A DNA stretch of 64,000 bases, from contig NZ_CP187926.1 in the NCBI RefSeq assembly GCF_049933045.1, positions 1,984,001 to 2,048,000 on the forward strand, in the 5' to 3' direction. Made by a program: the position numbers and the translations under genes. Shown in pieces: positions 26,551-35,924 of the stretch. The notes under the pieces are model-generated. The model saw nothing but the letters and a program-made list of their open reading frames with translations, did no database searches and was not told the origin of the DNA. Every line of letters begins with the position of its first letter. Positions within the stretch are counted from its first letter, which is position 1. The DNA comes from Pseudocolwellia sp049933045 (lineage in GTDB: Bacteria; Pseudomonadota; Gammaproteobacteria; Enterobacterales; Alteromonadaceae).

Positions 26551-27633
26551 TTAATCAGAAACTTCTGCTAATAAATCAGCTTGGTTTTCTTGCATAATAG
26601 GTTCCATGATCAACTGTAAGTTGCCTTCCATAATTTCGTTTAAACGATAAAGGGTTAAGTTGATTCTGTGATCACTCATACGACCTTGTGGGAAGTTATA
26701 AGTACGAATACGCTCTGAACGATCGCCACTTGCCACTAAGTTACGACGAGAAGATTCTTCTGCACTTCTACGTTTTTCATCTTCAGCTTGTTGTAATCGT
26801 GCTTGTAAAACAGACATGGCTTGCGCTCTGTTTTTATGTTGTGAACGCTGATCCTGGCATTCAACAACAACACCTGACGGTATATGCGTTATACGAATGG
26901 CTGAATCGGTTTTGTTAACATGCTGTCCACCTGCACCTGATGCTCTAAAAGTATCAACTTTTAAATCAGCTTTGTTAATTTCAATGGCTTCAGACTCTGG
27001 TATTTCAGGCATAACTACAACAGTACATGCAGAGGTATGAACACGACCTTGAGATTCAGTTTCAGGAACGCGTTGTACACGATGTCCGCCTGATTCAAAT
27101 TTCATGTGCCCGTAAACACCTTCGCCATCAACTTTCATAACTATTTCTTTAAAGCCGCCCTGCTCACTTTCGTTAGAGTTCATTAATTCGATTCTCCAAC
27201 CTTTCTTTTCAGCATAGCGTGTATACATGCGGTATAAATCACCTGCAAATATAGCGGCTTCATCACCACCAGCACCCGCTCGTATTTCTACGAAACAGTT
27301 ATTGTCGTCTTTTGGATCTCTTGGTAGTAATAATATTTGTATTTCATCAGTTTTTTCTTCAACCGCTTTTTTAGCACTTTTAAATTCTTCTTGTGCCATT
27401 TCACGCATATCAGGATCATCATCCTTTAGCATTTCTTCTGCTGTTGTAAAATCGTCAACGGCATCTTTATAAGCGTTAAAAGCGTTAGTAATAATTTCTA
27501 ACTGTGAAAATTCTTTAGATAAGGCTCTAAACTTTTCTTGATCTGAAATAGTTGCAGGATCAGAAAGTAACGCTTGAACTTCTTCAAAACGTTCAGAAAT
27601 AATTTCAAGCTTTTGATAAACTGAGTTTTTCAT
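26551..27633 (-). CDS. prfA: Peptide chain release factor 1 (RF1)
   Basis: 360 residues, exactly the E. coli length. It contains the RF1 codon-recognition region with HRVQRVPETESQGRVHTSACTV (PxT-type motif) and the catalytic GGQ in FRASGAGGQHVNKTDSAIR, plus the C-terminal RF1 tail. It terminates translation at UAA and UAG. Between hemA and prmC, as in related genomes. Confidence 0.97.
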   Translation of the reverse strand: MKNSVYQKLEIISERFEEVQALLSDPATISDQEKFRALSKEFSQLEIITNAFNAYKDAVDDFTTAEEMLKDDDPDMREMAQEEFKSAKKAVEEKTDEIQILLLPRDPKDDNNCFVEIRAGAGGDEAAIFAGDLYRMYTRYAEKKGWRIELMNSNESEQGGFKEIVMKVDGEGVYGHMKFESGGHRVQRVPETESQGRVHTSACTVVVMPEIPESEAIEINKADLKVDTFRASGAGGQHVNKTDSAIRITHIPSGVVVECQDQRSQHKNRAQAMSVLQARLQQAEDEKRRSAEESSRRNLVASGDRSERIRTYNFPQGRMSDHRINLTLYRLNEIMEGNLQLIMEPIMQENQADLLAEVSD

Positions 27634-27790
27634 TAAATTATTCTTTTATTGGGAAAATTTAGTCGAGCTAAAGTTGCAGTATTCTAGTGCTTATCAAACT
27701 GACAGTAAATTTTTTATGACTAAAATTAAGTAAATGTACGATGGTTTGTGTTTTTTTGAACAAAAATAAATATTACAATGAGGAAACTAG

Positions 27791-29059
27791 CTAAGGTTTT
27801 TTATCTATATCAAAAATATCTCTTAAATAAATAAGCTTGTCTAACTCGCCACCTTGCGCTGCACTTTGCAAAGCACTGGTAGGAGCATGCATGAACTTAT
27901 TGGTTAACTTTGTTGCCAATTCAGCCATTATTGCTTCAGGATTTTTATCGCCTTCTAACTGTAGAAGTGCTCTTTTAAGTAACAAGTCTCGTTCTTCTAA
28001 GCATTGTTTACGGTAACTGACCACAGTATCTTGTGTATTTAAGCCACGTAACCAAGACATAAAGCTATTGGCTTGCGTATTTACAATACTTTCAGCTTCA
28101 ACTGCCGCTCTTCTCCGATTTTCCATGTTTTTAGCAATAATGCCTTGCAGATCATCAACCGTATAAAGAAATACATCTTCTAAATCAGCAACTTGCTCTT
28201 CAATATCTCGAGGTACAGCTAAATCAACCATAAATATAGGTTGGTGCTTACGTTTAGCTAAAGCGCCTTCAACCATACCTTTACCTATAAGCGGTAAGGT
28301 ACTGCCTGTTGAAGTAATAACGATATCTGACAATGCCATTTGTTCTGGTATTTGTGCGAGTGTAATAGCTTTACCGCCAAACTTTTCAGCCATCACTTCG
28401 GCTCTTGCTATAGTTCGGTTAGCAACGGTTATTTTACCTACTTTATTTTCATAAAGATGTTTAGCCACTAACTCAATCGTTTCGCCTGCACCAACCAGTA
28501 ATACACGAACCTTTTCTAAATTAGCAAATATATGTTTAGCTAAATTAACTGAGGCAAATGCTACAGAAACAGCACTTGCACCAATTTCAGTTTCGGTTCT
28601 CACCTGCTTAGCTACGCCAAAAGTACGTTGAAATAAGCGATCCATCACTAAAGCCATGGAACCTGCAGCTTTTGCTTGCCCATAAGCTTGCTTCATTTGA
28701 CCTAATATTTGAGGTTCGCCTAAAACAAGAGAGTCTAAACCACAAGCAACACGCATCATATGATTAACAGCTTGTTGATCTTGGTGTATATATAAACTAG
28801 GTAAAATAGTAGAAGCTGGAACATTATGATATTGCTCAAGCCAATTGATAAGGCGCTCTTGTGTTACATCTATAGCTTCATCTTGTACTAAATATAATTC
28901 AGTACGATTACAGGTGGATAAAATAACCGCTTCTTTGCATTTTACTGTATCTAACATACTTTGTAGCGCAGTAGACAATGCATCGGGATTAAAAGAGATT
29001 TTCTCTCTAACCGATACAGGAGCAGTTTTATGATTTATACCAACAGCAACAATAGACAT
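27791..29059 (-). CDS. hemA: Glutamyl-tRNA reductase (HemA)
   Basis: 422 residues. It reduces Glu-tRNA to glutamate-1-semialdehyde in haem synthesis. Motifs: GINHKTAPVSVREK at the start, STCNRTELY with the catalytic Cys, GLDSLVLGEPQILGQ, an NADPH Rossmann segment VRVLLVGAGETIELVAKHL and the dimerisation helix near the C-terminus. Divergent from lolB; four tRNA-Glu genes lie elsewhere in this window. Confidence 0.97.
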   Translation of the reverse strand: MSIVAVGINHKTAPVSVREKISFNPDALSTALQSMLDTVKCKEAVILSTCNRTELYLVQDEAIDVTQERLINWLEQYHNVPASTILPSLYIHQDQQAVNHMMRVACGLDSLVLGEPQILGQMKQAYGQAKAAGSMALVMDRLFQRTFGVAKQVRTETEIGASAVSVAFASVNLAKHIFANLEKVRVLLVGAGETIELVAKHLYENKVGKITVANRTIARAEVMAEKFGGKAITLAQIPEQMALSDIVITSTGSTLPLIGKGMVEGALAKRKHQPIFMVDLAVPRDIEEQVADLEDVFLYTVDDLQGIIAKNMENRRRAAVEAESIVNTQANSFMSWLRGLNTQDTVVSYRKQCLEERDLLLKRALLQLEGDKNPEAIMAELATKLTNKFMHAPTSALQSAAQGGELDKLIYLRDIFDIDKKP

Positions 29060-29483
29060 AACGCTATATATTAAGGCCTTAATTAGAAAATTTGATTAAA
29101 CTTTTGATTAACTATTCTCTCTTCTGCTTTATAGAAAAGCGTTTATTCTTTTTATGAAACACAGTGATAAAAAAGATAATAGGTTTTTATTATAACTAAT
29201 CGGCACCAAATTTGCGTTATATTTTAGTTATATTAGTCATTAATTTTTTAGAATGATGCTTTTACAAAGTTCAGCAATACTGAGCTAATAGAGCTTATTT
29301 ATGTATAAACAGCGATGACTTTTATCAAGTGCTCAAATTAACAGCAACATATCGTTAAATTTCACGAAAGGTAGAGATTCATTGAAAGCACCTTCCTATT
29401 TGTGGTCAAATATACTTAACGAATATATTACAAAGCCACTTTATGTATTTAGGTTAAGTAATAAAAATCCATTTAGGACCATT
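29060..29483. other. Divergent promoter region between hemA and lolB
   Basis: The AT-rich spacer should hold both promoters. An in-frame extension of lolB reaches back to TTG 29382, but it lacks secretion features and was not used. No clear operator was recognised. Confidence 0.4.
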
Positions 29484-30188
29484 ATGCTTCTTAAAAAGAT
29501 GTTTCCCAGTTTTACACTTTTCACTACCCTTTATTGTTTGTTTAAGTACTCTTTAAAAAAGCACGCTGCAAAAAAATCTAATATTTTATTGATATTGTTT
29601 GTCACTTTTCTGGCTGGTTGTACAACAACCCAACCTGTTAACAATATAAAACCAGGTTATACCAGCGATATTATTAAAAGAGAACAGATGTTGGCACAAT
29701 TAACAACGTGGCAAGTAAAAGGAAAAATAGCCTTTATTAATAGTGAAGAACGAAAAAGCGCTTCGTTATACTGGAATAAATCAAATACCAAGCAACAACT
29801 TAACTTAACCACTTACCTGGGTATTAATGTACTTAAGTTAAACTCTGATGAAGGCAATCATACTATCGAAGTTGATGGTAAAACTTATCTAGACAATGAT
29901 TTAGACAGCTTAATTGAATCTTTAGTTGATATGCGCTTCCCTACTGAAGCTTTATCATATTGGATAAAAGCTATTCCATATAATAACAACGACAGTTTTA
30001 CCTTTAATTCCGACTCACAATTACCTTTAACGTTAAGCAGTCATTACAATGGTTATAATTGGTTGATTACGTATGCTTCTTACCAAACCATTCAAAAAGG
30101 TGAAAAAACAATAGCTGTACCTAATAAAATTAAAATAACCTCATCAGATTTAACCATCAACATTGCCATTAATCATTGGACTATATAG
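29484..30188 (+). CDS. lolB: Outer-membrane lipoprotein LolB
   Basis: I chose ATG 29484 (AGGA five bases upstream), giving 234 residues. The lipobox FLAGC places the lipidated Cys about 46 residues in, an unusually long leader with two hydrophobic parts separated by basic KKHAAKK; a shorter start at TTG 29538 is possible but lacks a ribosome binding site. The LolB body follows: WQVKGKIAFINSEERKSASLYWN, LTTYLGINVLKL, LIESLVDMRFPTEALSYWIKAIP and PNKIKITSSDLTINIAINHW. LolB receives lipoproteins from LolA at the outer membrane. ispE follows ten bases later. Confidence 0.88.
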   Translation: MLLKKMFPSFTLFTTLYCLFKYSLKKHAAKKSNILLILFVTFLAGCTTTQPVNNIKPGYTSDIIKREQMLAQLTTWQVKGKIAFINSEERKSASLYWNKSNTKQQLNLTTYLGINVLKLNSDEGNHTIEVDGKTYLDNDLDSLIESLVDMRFPTEALSYWIKAIPYNNNDSFTFNSDSQLPLTLSSHYNGYNWLITYASYQTIQKGEKTIAVPNKIKITSSDLTINIAINHWTI

Positions 30189-30198
30189 AGAAAAAATA

Positions 30199-31098
30199 GT
30201 GAGCCAAGACAACTTTATTTCATTTCCGTCACCAGCAAAACTCAACTTATTCTTACATGTAGTTGGACAGCGCCCTAATGGTTATCACGAATTAGAAACC
30301 GTATTTCAATTTCTGAATTATGGCGACACAATCGAACTCAGTACCCATAAGCTCAATAATAACATTGATATTTTAACGCCTATTATCGGTGTAAAAAATA
30401 CCGATAACTTGATCTATAAAGCCGCTAAAATATTACAAGATCAAATCAACTTCGATTGTGGAGTTAAAATCAAAATCAATAAAATACTCCCTATGGGTGG
30501 TGGCTTAGGCGGAGGTTCGTCCAATGCTGCGACTATATTGTTAGCATTGAACAAACTATGGGGAATTAATTTACCTATTCATAAGCTAGCTGAATTAGGT
30601 TTATCTTTAGGCGCGGATGTCCCCATTTTTATTCATGGTTATGCCGCTTTTGCTCAAGGTATAGGTGAAGTGTTAACACCAATTAATCCTGTTGAGCATT
30701 GGTATTTAGTTGCTAAGCCTGATTGCAGTATTTCAACCCAAGACGTATTTGGCTCAGTAGACTTAGTAAGAAATACGCCTAAGCTCTTATTAAATAACAC
30801 AAGTAGCAATTTAGCAGATGAAATAAATATACAAAACTGCCATAACGATTGTGAAACTATCGTAATAAAAAACTATCCTAAGGTTGCCAAGCTACTGGCT
30901 TGGTTGGTAGAATACGCGCCGTCAAGAATGACTGGTACAGGTGCTTGTATTTTTTCGCGATTTAGCTCTGAAAGTGAGGCGCGAGTGGTGCAATCTAAAC
31001 TTCCTGAAGGTATTGAATCTTTTGTTGCTAAAGGCATTAATCAATCTCCACTAATTGATGTTGTAAATAATTTAGTCAATGAAAAATATGAATTTTAA
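30199..31098 (+). CDS. ispE: 4-diphosphocytidyl-2-C-methyl-D-erythritol kinase (IspE)
   Basis: The likely start is GTG 30199 after AGAG, since homologues begin just before FPSPAKLNLFLHV; an ATG at 30163 overlaps lolB. GHMP kinase motifs: PSPAKLNLFLHVVGQRPNGYHELETVFQ, the ATP loop LPMGGGLGGGSSNAATIL and the C-terminal MTGTGACIF. Fourth step of the MEP isoprenoid pathway. Coupled to lolB, as in other gammaproteobacteria. Confidence 0.95.
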   Translation: MSQDNFISFPSPAKLNLFLHVVGQRPNGYHELETVFQFLNYGDTIELSTHKLNNNIDILTPIIGVKNTDNLIYKAAKILQDQINFDCGVKIKINKILPMGGGLGGGSSNAATILLALNKLWGINLPIHKLAELGLSLGADVPIFIHGYAAFAQGIGEVLTPINPVEHWYLVAKPDCSISTQDVFGSVDLVRNTPKLLLNNTSSNLADEINIQNCHNDCETIVIKNYPKVAKLLAWLVEYAPSRMTGTGACIFSRFSSESEARVVQSKLPEGIESFVAKGINQSPLIDVVNNLVNEKYEF

Positions 31099-31196
31099 TG
31101 CTTTAACCACTATTCTGGTTAAATAACATAGTTTGCTGACATTTATTTAAATGCAGCGTTGTAATTTTAATGTCAAAAGTTTCTAAGGAACTCTCT

Positions 31197-32147
31197 GTGC
31201 CTGACATGAAGATATTTGCGGGTAACGCCACCCCTGAACTGGCCAAACAAATAGCTAACCGCCTTTACATTACTCCTGGCGAAGCGAAAGTTGGTAGTTT
31301 TAGTGATGGTGAAATTAGTGTTGAAATAACTGAAAACGTGCGTGGTGCGGATGTATTCATTATTCAATCAACTTGTGCTCCAACTAACGATAATCTAATG
31401 GAACTTATCGTTATGATTGACGCATTACGTAGAGCTTCTGCGGGTCGTATAACTGCGGTTATACCTTACTTTGGATATGCTCGCCAAGATAGACGTGTAC
31501 GAAGTGCTCGTGTACCAATTACAGCTAAAGTTGTTGCTGATTTCCTTTCAAGCGTAGGTGTTGACCGTGTACTAACGGTAGACCTACATGCAGAACAAAT
31601 TCAAGGCTTCTTCGATGTACCAGTAGATAACGTATTTGGTACGCCTATCTTATTGGAAGACATGAGAAACCGTGAATTAGATAATCCTATTGTTGTGTCT
31701 CCAGATATTGGTGGTGTAGTAAGAGCTCGTGCTGTTGCTAAGCTATTAAATGATGCTGATTTAGCGATTATCGATAAACGTCGTCCAAAAGCTAACATTG
31801 CTCAAGTTATGCATATCATTGGTGATGTTAAAGGTCGTGATTGTATTATTGTTGACGACATGATTGATACGGGTGGCACTTTGGCAAAAGCAGCGGAAGC
31901 ATTAAAAGAACATGGCGCAAAACGTGTTATTGCTTATGCTACTCACCCTGTTTTATCGGGTAACGCTGTTGAAAATCTTAAAAATTCAATGTTAGATGAA
32001 GTAGTTGTAACTGACTCAATTCCTCTTACAGATGAAATCAAAGCACTTGGTATTGTTCGCCAACTTACACTAAGCGGTATGCTTTCAGAAGCTATTCGTC
32101 GTGTATGTAATGAAGAATCAATATCAGCGATGTTTGATGAGAAATAA
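31197..32147 (+). CDS. prs: Ribose-phosphate pyrophosphokinase (PRPP synthetase)
   Basis: I chose GTG 31197 (AAGGA at 31184-31188), giving 316 residues starting MPDMKIFAGNATPELA, as in E. coli Prs, which also uses GTG. An upstream ATG at 31170 is in frame but less likely. Motifs: FSDGEISVEI, the DxR region YGYARQDRR (here FGYARQDRRV), VDLHAEQIQGFF and the PRPP-binding CIIVDDMIDTGGTL. It makes PRPP for nucleotides, His and Trp. Confidence 0.96.
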   Translation: MPDMKIFAGNATPELAKQIANRLYITPGEAKVGSFSDGEISVEITENVRGADVFIIQSTCAPTNDNLMELIVMIDALRRASAGRITAVIPYFGYARQDRRVRSARVPITAKVVADFLSSVGVDRVLTVDLHAEQIQGFFDVPVDNVFGTPILLEDMRNRELDNPIVVSPDIGGVVRARAVAKLLNDADLAIIDKRRPKANIAQVMHIIGDVKGRDCIIVDDMIDTGGTLAKAAEALKEHGAKRVIAYATHPVLSGNAVENLKNSMLDEVVVTDSIPLTDEIKALGIVRQLTLSGMLSEAIRRVCNEESISAMFDEK

Positions 32148-32170
32148 ATCATTAAAATAAACATCAATTT

Positions 32171-32195
32171 AAAAGCGCGTTAAGCGCTTTTTTTA
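32171..32195 (+). terminator. Terminator after prs
   Basis: AAAGCGC-GTTA-AGCGCTTT followed by a T-run, 24 bases after the stop. Confidence 0.85.
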
Positions 32196-32412
32196 GCTCT
32201 GCAGTTTGAGTTAACTCTTTTAATTTATAACTCTTCATATATTTATTAACTTTTTTCGACTCAATTATGCAAATATTCAATGTGCTAAATAATACCAAAC
32301 GGATTAATTTATTGCTCACTTAGCGAGAATTTAAAGGCTTAGAGGCAAGGCATTGATTGAAGAGAATGGTTATTCCCTTGTCAAAATCAATAACGCGGCA
32401 TATGAGCTTATA

Positions 32413-32967
32413 AAATTCTCGGCCGCAAGCGACCGAGTTTCAAAACAAGTTTAGTTGATCGCTATTAATTTCTTTACCATCTAATTCGATTAACTGTTCT
32501 TGAACATATTTCCTGATAACTTCTTCTGTTGCGTTACCAATCGTTTCAACAAAAAAGCTTTGTGTCCATAATTTACCGCCCCAGAAATACTGCTTTTTAA
32601 TTTCAGGATAAATTCTAAAAAACTCACGAGCAGTTATACTTTTAATTATTTGCATAACATCGCTTGGCGACTGTTTAGGGATCCCTCTAATAACCATATG
32701 AATATGGTCACTCGGAATTTCTAACTCTACGATATAAATATCGTAGTCATATCCTACTTTTTGAATAATTGCTTTCATTGTTGAACGATAAGGTTCAATG
32801 AAGACTTTGTGTCGATACTTTGGTATCCACACAAAGTGGTACATTAATCTAAAGACATGATGTGTATTTCTTTGAAGTTCCATATGAAGAATAGCATTTA
32901 CTGGGGTCCCCCCAGTATACACTATCCAGCACGGGGGCAAGCCCCCGAGATTTACGCTTCGCTAGTT
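32413..32967 (-). mobile_element. IS200/IS605-type insertion nested in the miniature transposon
   Basis: A 555-base segment present only in this copy. It contains a Y1 transposase gene and two subterminal hairpins: CTCGGcCGC-AA-GCGaCCGAG at 32418-32437 and CGGGGGC-AA-GCCCCCG at 32932-32947, plus ACTGGGG...CCCCAGT at 32900-32916 just upstream of tnpA. It is flanked by the 9-base direct repeat AAATTCTCG (32413-32421 and 32968-32976). Hairpin ends without TIRs fit IS200/IS605 elements. Exact ends are inferred. Confidence 0.7.
32440..32883 (-). CDS. tnpA: IS200/IS605-family Y1 transposase TnpA
   Basis: 147 residues from the internal ATG 32883 (MELQRNTHHVF); the open frame extends upstream to 32940 through the hairpin region. 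HUH-type motifs: YHFVWIPKYRHKVF, PSDHIHMVIRGIP with the metal-binding His-x-His, and IRKYVQEQ with the nucleophilic Tyr. It cuts and rejoins single-stranded DNA at the hairpin ends. No TnpB gene is present. The frame is intact, so the element may be active. Confidence 0.9.
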   Translation of the reverse strand: MELQRNTHHVFRLMYHFVWIPKYRHKVFIEPYRSTMKAIIQKVGYDYDIYIVELEIPSDHIHMVIRGIPKQSPSDVMQIIKSITAREFFRIYPEIKKQYFWGGKLWTQSFFVETIGNATEEVIRKYVQEQLIELDGKEINSDQLNLF

Positions 32968-33359
32968 AAATTCTCGCCCTTCGGGGCTCATTAGCAAACT
33001 AATAACATCACAAAATTAAAAAAATATAGAATAACTATGTTTAATCAATTTTTCTTGTTCTAAGCTTGCTAATGTAGCTCTAAGTTGCTCAATAAATTAA
33101 TCCGTTTGGTATAAATCTAAATTCAATGTTATATCCTGTCTCAAAACCTAAAAATAAGCTTAATTTATAGGGCAAGTAAGTTAGTGCATTATAAAGCTAG
33201 GTTTTCTTATATATAAGCTTGGCTTTGCCTTACTCAAAATGTTACTATTGCGCGCCTTTTTTAGGTGATGTTCACTCATCATTGAGATAAAAAAGGAATA
33301 TCGTTATTTTTGGTCGCAAAAAATAACACCTAATTAACTTATTTTATAAAGAGTATAAT

Positions 33360-33986
33360 ATGACTGATTTATTAACTTTAGATGCTGAAGTACGTACAGA
33401 CCTTGGGAAAGGTGCGAGCCGCCGCCTACGTCACGCGAACAAAGTTCCAGCAATTCTATACGGTGAAGGTAAAGATCCAATTTCTTTAACGTTAGCGCAC
33501 AAAAATGTTTTCCGTGCACAACAAGAAGAAGCGTTTTACACGCAAGTAATTACATTAAACATTGGCGGCAAGCCAGTTGAATGTTTAATTAAAGACATGC
33601 AACGTCATCCGTTCAAGCAAGTAGTAATGCACTTAGATTTCTTACGCATTGATGCAACTCACGCTGTTCAATCTAACACGCCTATTCACTTCTTAAACGA
33701 AGAAGAAGCAGCGAAGAAAGGTGGCGTAATTGCTCATCACATCAACGAAATCGCAGTAACTTGTTTACCAGGTGATTTACCAGAATTCATTGAAGTAGAT
33801 CTTGCTTCTCTTGAAGTTGGTCAAACGTTACATTTATCAGATATCACACTTCCAAAAGGTGTTACTTCTGATGAATTAACTAAAGGCGAAAGCCATGACC
33901 AAGCTGTTGTTACTTCAAATGCACCTAAAGGCGCATCTGATGAAGACGAAGAAGCAGCACCTGAAGAAACACCAGCTGAATCATAA
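33360..33986 (+). CDS. rplY: 50S ribosomal protein L25 (long form, CTC family)
   Basis: The 208-residue protein has an N-terminal L25 domain (LDAEVRTDLGKGASRRLRHANKVPAILYGEG) that binds 5S rRNA, and a C-terminal TL5/CTC beta domain (HHINEIAVTCLPGDLPEFIEVDLASLEVGQTLHLSDI). An acidic tail follows (DEDEEAAPEETPAES). Longer than the 94-residue E. coli L25. pth begins 20 bases downstream. Confidence 0.95.
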   Translation: MTDLLTLDAEVRTDLGKGASRRLRHANKVPAILYGEGKDPISLTLAHKNVFRAQQEEAFYTQVITLNIGGKPVECLIKDMQRHPFKQVVMHLDFLRIDATHAVQSNTPIHFLNEEEAAKKGGVIAHHINEIAVTCLPGDLPEFIEVDLASLEVGQTLHLSDITLPKGVTSDELTKGESHDQAVVTSNAPKGASDEDEEAAPEETPAES

Positions 33987-34006
33987 TTCTTAGGACTTAT
34001 CCTTAG

Positions 34007-34591
34007 ATGACTATTCAGTTAGTGGTGGGCCTGGGTAATCCAGGCCCCGAATATACTAAAACCCGCCATAATGCCGGTGTATGGTTTGTAGAAGAACTTG
34101 CATCTCGTTACAACATATCTTTAAGACCTGAAAAAAAATACTTTGGCCTTTACGGCAAAGGTTATATAGGTGAACAACTTGTTCATTTACTTATTCCCAC
34201 GACTTTTATGAATCGAAGTGGTCAGGCAGTTGCACCTCTTGCTAATTTTTATCGTATTCCCGTAGAAGATATTCTTGTTGCTCACGATGAATTAGACATG
34301 GAACCTGGTGCTTGTAAAATTAAAAAAGGCGGTGGCCATGGCGGCCATAATGGCTTACGAGATATAATTTCTTGTATGGCTAATAATAAAGATTTCTACC
34401 GTTTACGTCTTGGTATTGGCCATCCTGGTCATAGAGAGCGCGTAACAGGTCATGTGCTTGGCAAAGCGCCAGCAAACGAGCAAAGCTTAATCGACCAATG
34501 TGTTGATGAAGCAAGCCGATGCTTTGAAATATGGTTAAAAGACGATCTTAAAAAAGCACAAAATCGTCTACATTCTTTCAAAGCACTATAA
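34007..34591 (+). CDS. pth: Peptidyl-tRNA hydrolase
   Basis: 194 residues. GLGNPGPEYTKTRHNAGVWFVE carries the catalytic His, TFMNRSGQAV the conserved Asn, and HDELDMEPGACKIKKGGGHGGHNGLRDI the catalytic Asp and active-site loop. It releases peptides from peptidyl-tRNA dropped by stalled ribosomes. It lies between rplY and ychF, a common arrangement. Confidence 0.97.
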   Translation: MTIQLVVGLGNPGPEYTKTRHNAGVWFVEELASRYNISLRPEKKYFGLYGKGYIGEQLVHLLIPTTFMNRSGQAVAPLANFYRIPVEDILVAHDELDMEPGACKIKKGGGHGGHNGLRDIISCMANNKDFYRLRLGIGHPGHRERVTGHVLGKAPANEQSLIDQCVDEASRCFEIWLKDDLKKAQNRLHSFKAL

Positions 34592-34672
34592 ATAATTTAT
34601 ATTCTATAACGGTAAATAATCAGTTATAGAATAAACATAAAACAGCATTCAAACTTTAATAGGAATAATCTC

Positions 34673-35764
34673 ATGGGATTTAAATGTGGTATCGTTGGTT
34701 TACCAAACGTAGGTAAATCTACCCTTTTCAATGCGTTAACCAAAGCTGGTATCGAAGCAGCAAACTTCCCTTTTTGTACTATTGAGCCAAACACGGGTGT
34801 TGTACCTGTTCCTGATCCTCGTTTAGATGCACTTTCTGCCATCGTAAAACCTGAACGTGTATTAGCAACCACAATGGAATTCGTTGATATTGCGGGTTTA
34901 GTTGCTGGTGCATCAAAAGGTGAAGGTTTAGGTAACAAATTCTTAGCTAACATTCGTGAAACAGATGCTATTGGTCATGTTGTTCGTTGTTTTGATAATG
35001 ACAACATTATTCATGTTGCGAATAAAATCAGCCCTCTTGATGATATTGAAGTAATTAATACTGAATTAGCTTTGTCTGATATGGATACAGCTGAGCGTGC
35101 CATTTTCCGTTTAGCTAAAAAAGCTAAAGGCGGCGATGCTGACGCTAAATTTGAAATGCCTGTATTAGAAAAAATATTAAAGCATGTTGAAGAAGGCAAT
35201 ATGGTGCGTTCTTTAGATTTATCTAAAGAAGAAAAAGCCGCTGTTGACTACCTTAACTTTTTAACAATTAAACCTACGATGTATATCGCTAATGTAAATG
35301 ATGATGGTTTTGAAAATAACCCTTACCTTGATCAAGTACAAAAGATAGCTGACAACGAAGGTGCTATTGTAGTTGCTGTTTGTGCTGAAATTGAAAGTGA
35401 ATTATCTGAAATGGATGATGAAGACCGTGTTGAATTTATGGCTGATCTTGGGTTAGAAGAACCTGGACTTAATCGTGTTATCAATGCAGGTTATTCTTTA
35501 CTTAACTTACAAACCTACTTTACTGCTGGTGTAAAAGAAGTAAGAGCATGGACCGTTAAACAAAATGCTACAGCGCCTCAAGCAGCGGGTGTTATTCATA
35601 CCGATTTTGAAAAAGGCTTTATCCGTGCTGAAGTTGTTGCCTATGATGATTTCATTGAATTCAACGGTGAGTCAGGCGCTAAAGAAGCTGGGAAATGGCG
35701 TTTAGAAGGTAAAGAATACAGAGTTAAAGATGGTGACGTTGTTCACTTTAGATTTAACGTTTAA
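34673..35764 (+). CDS. ychF: YchF/Ola1-type ribosome-binding ATPase
   Basis: 363 residues, as in E. coli. The Obg-family P-loop GIVGLPNVGKSTLFNALTKAG is followed by FCTIEPNTGVVPVPDPRLD and FVDIAGLVAGASKGEGLGNKFLANIRE (G3 region). The NVND segment replaces the usual NKxD, which explains ATP preference. A helical coiled domain and C-terminal TGS domain follow (LQTYFTAGVKEVRAWTV...DGDVVHFRFNV). Confidence 0.97.
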   Translation: MGFKCGIVGLPNVGKSTLFNALTKAGIEAANFPFCTIEPNTGVVPVPDPRLDALSAIVKPERVLATTMEFVDIAGLVAGASKGEGLGNKFLANIRETDAIGHVVRCFDNDNIIHVANKISPLDDIEVINTELALSDMDTAERAIFRLAKKAKGGDADAKFEMPVLEKILKHVEEGNMVRSLDLSKEEKAAVDYLNFLTIKPTMYIANVNDDGFENNPYLDQVQKIADNEGAIVVAVCAEIESELSEMDDEDRVEFMADLGLEEPGLNRVINAGYSLLNLQTYFTAGVKEVRAWTVKQNATAPQAAGVIHTDFEKGFIRAEVVAYDDFIEFNGESGAKEAGKWRLEGKEYRVKDGDVVHFRFNV

Positions 35765-35788
35765 TTGTAATTACCAATTAAAAACAGA

Positions 35789-35812
35789 AACCAGCTAACG
35801 GCTGGTTTTTTT
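35789..35812 (+). terminator. Terminator after ychF
   Basis: AACCAGC-TAACG-GCTGGTT followed by TTTTT, 25 bases after the stop. Confidence 0.85.
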
Positions 35813-35849
35813 ATGCCTATTTTCAGGTCTCGCTATTATACCAAGTTGA

Positions 35850-35878
35850 TTAACAGATCACTCGAATGTCTGTATAAT
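35850..35878 (+). promoter_or_regulatory. Sigma-70 promoter for the DUF2947-rlmF genes
   Basis: TTAACA (35850-35855), 17-base spacer, then consensus TATAAT (35873-35878). Transcription would start near 35885, 40 bases before the first gene. AAGTTGATTAA occurs twice around it (35843 and 35881). Confidence 0.65.
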
Positions 35879-35924
35879 GCTAAGTTGATTAATTGCTCGG
35901 TACTCACTCAAAAAAATAAACCTT

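Larger units (their letters stand above)
32292..33112. mobile_element. Miniature transposon copy (no hairpin module) interrupted by an IS200-type element
   Basis: Ends ATACCAAACGGATTAATTT (32292) and its exact inverse ending at 33112 bound the element; the TIR is 23 bp, perfect, with TA at the edges. The two flanks of the internal insertion together match the reverse complement of copy 1 (12152-12467), except that the hairpin module of about 50 bases between AGAGGC and AAGGCATTG is missing. The middle, 32413-32967, is absent from the other copies. Confidence 0.85.

Noticed and set aside
26688..27472. Plus-strand open frames inside prfA
   Set aside because: Antisense shadows of a strongly conserved gene, with no signal of their own.
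34624..34953. 109-codon minus-strand frame over the start of ychF
   Set aside because: Antisense to the P-loop region of ychF, without a start signal or recognisable domain.
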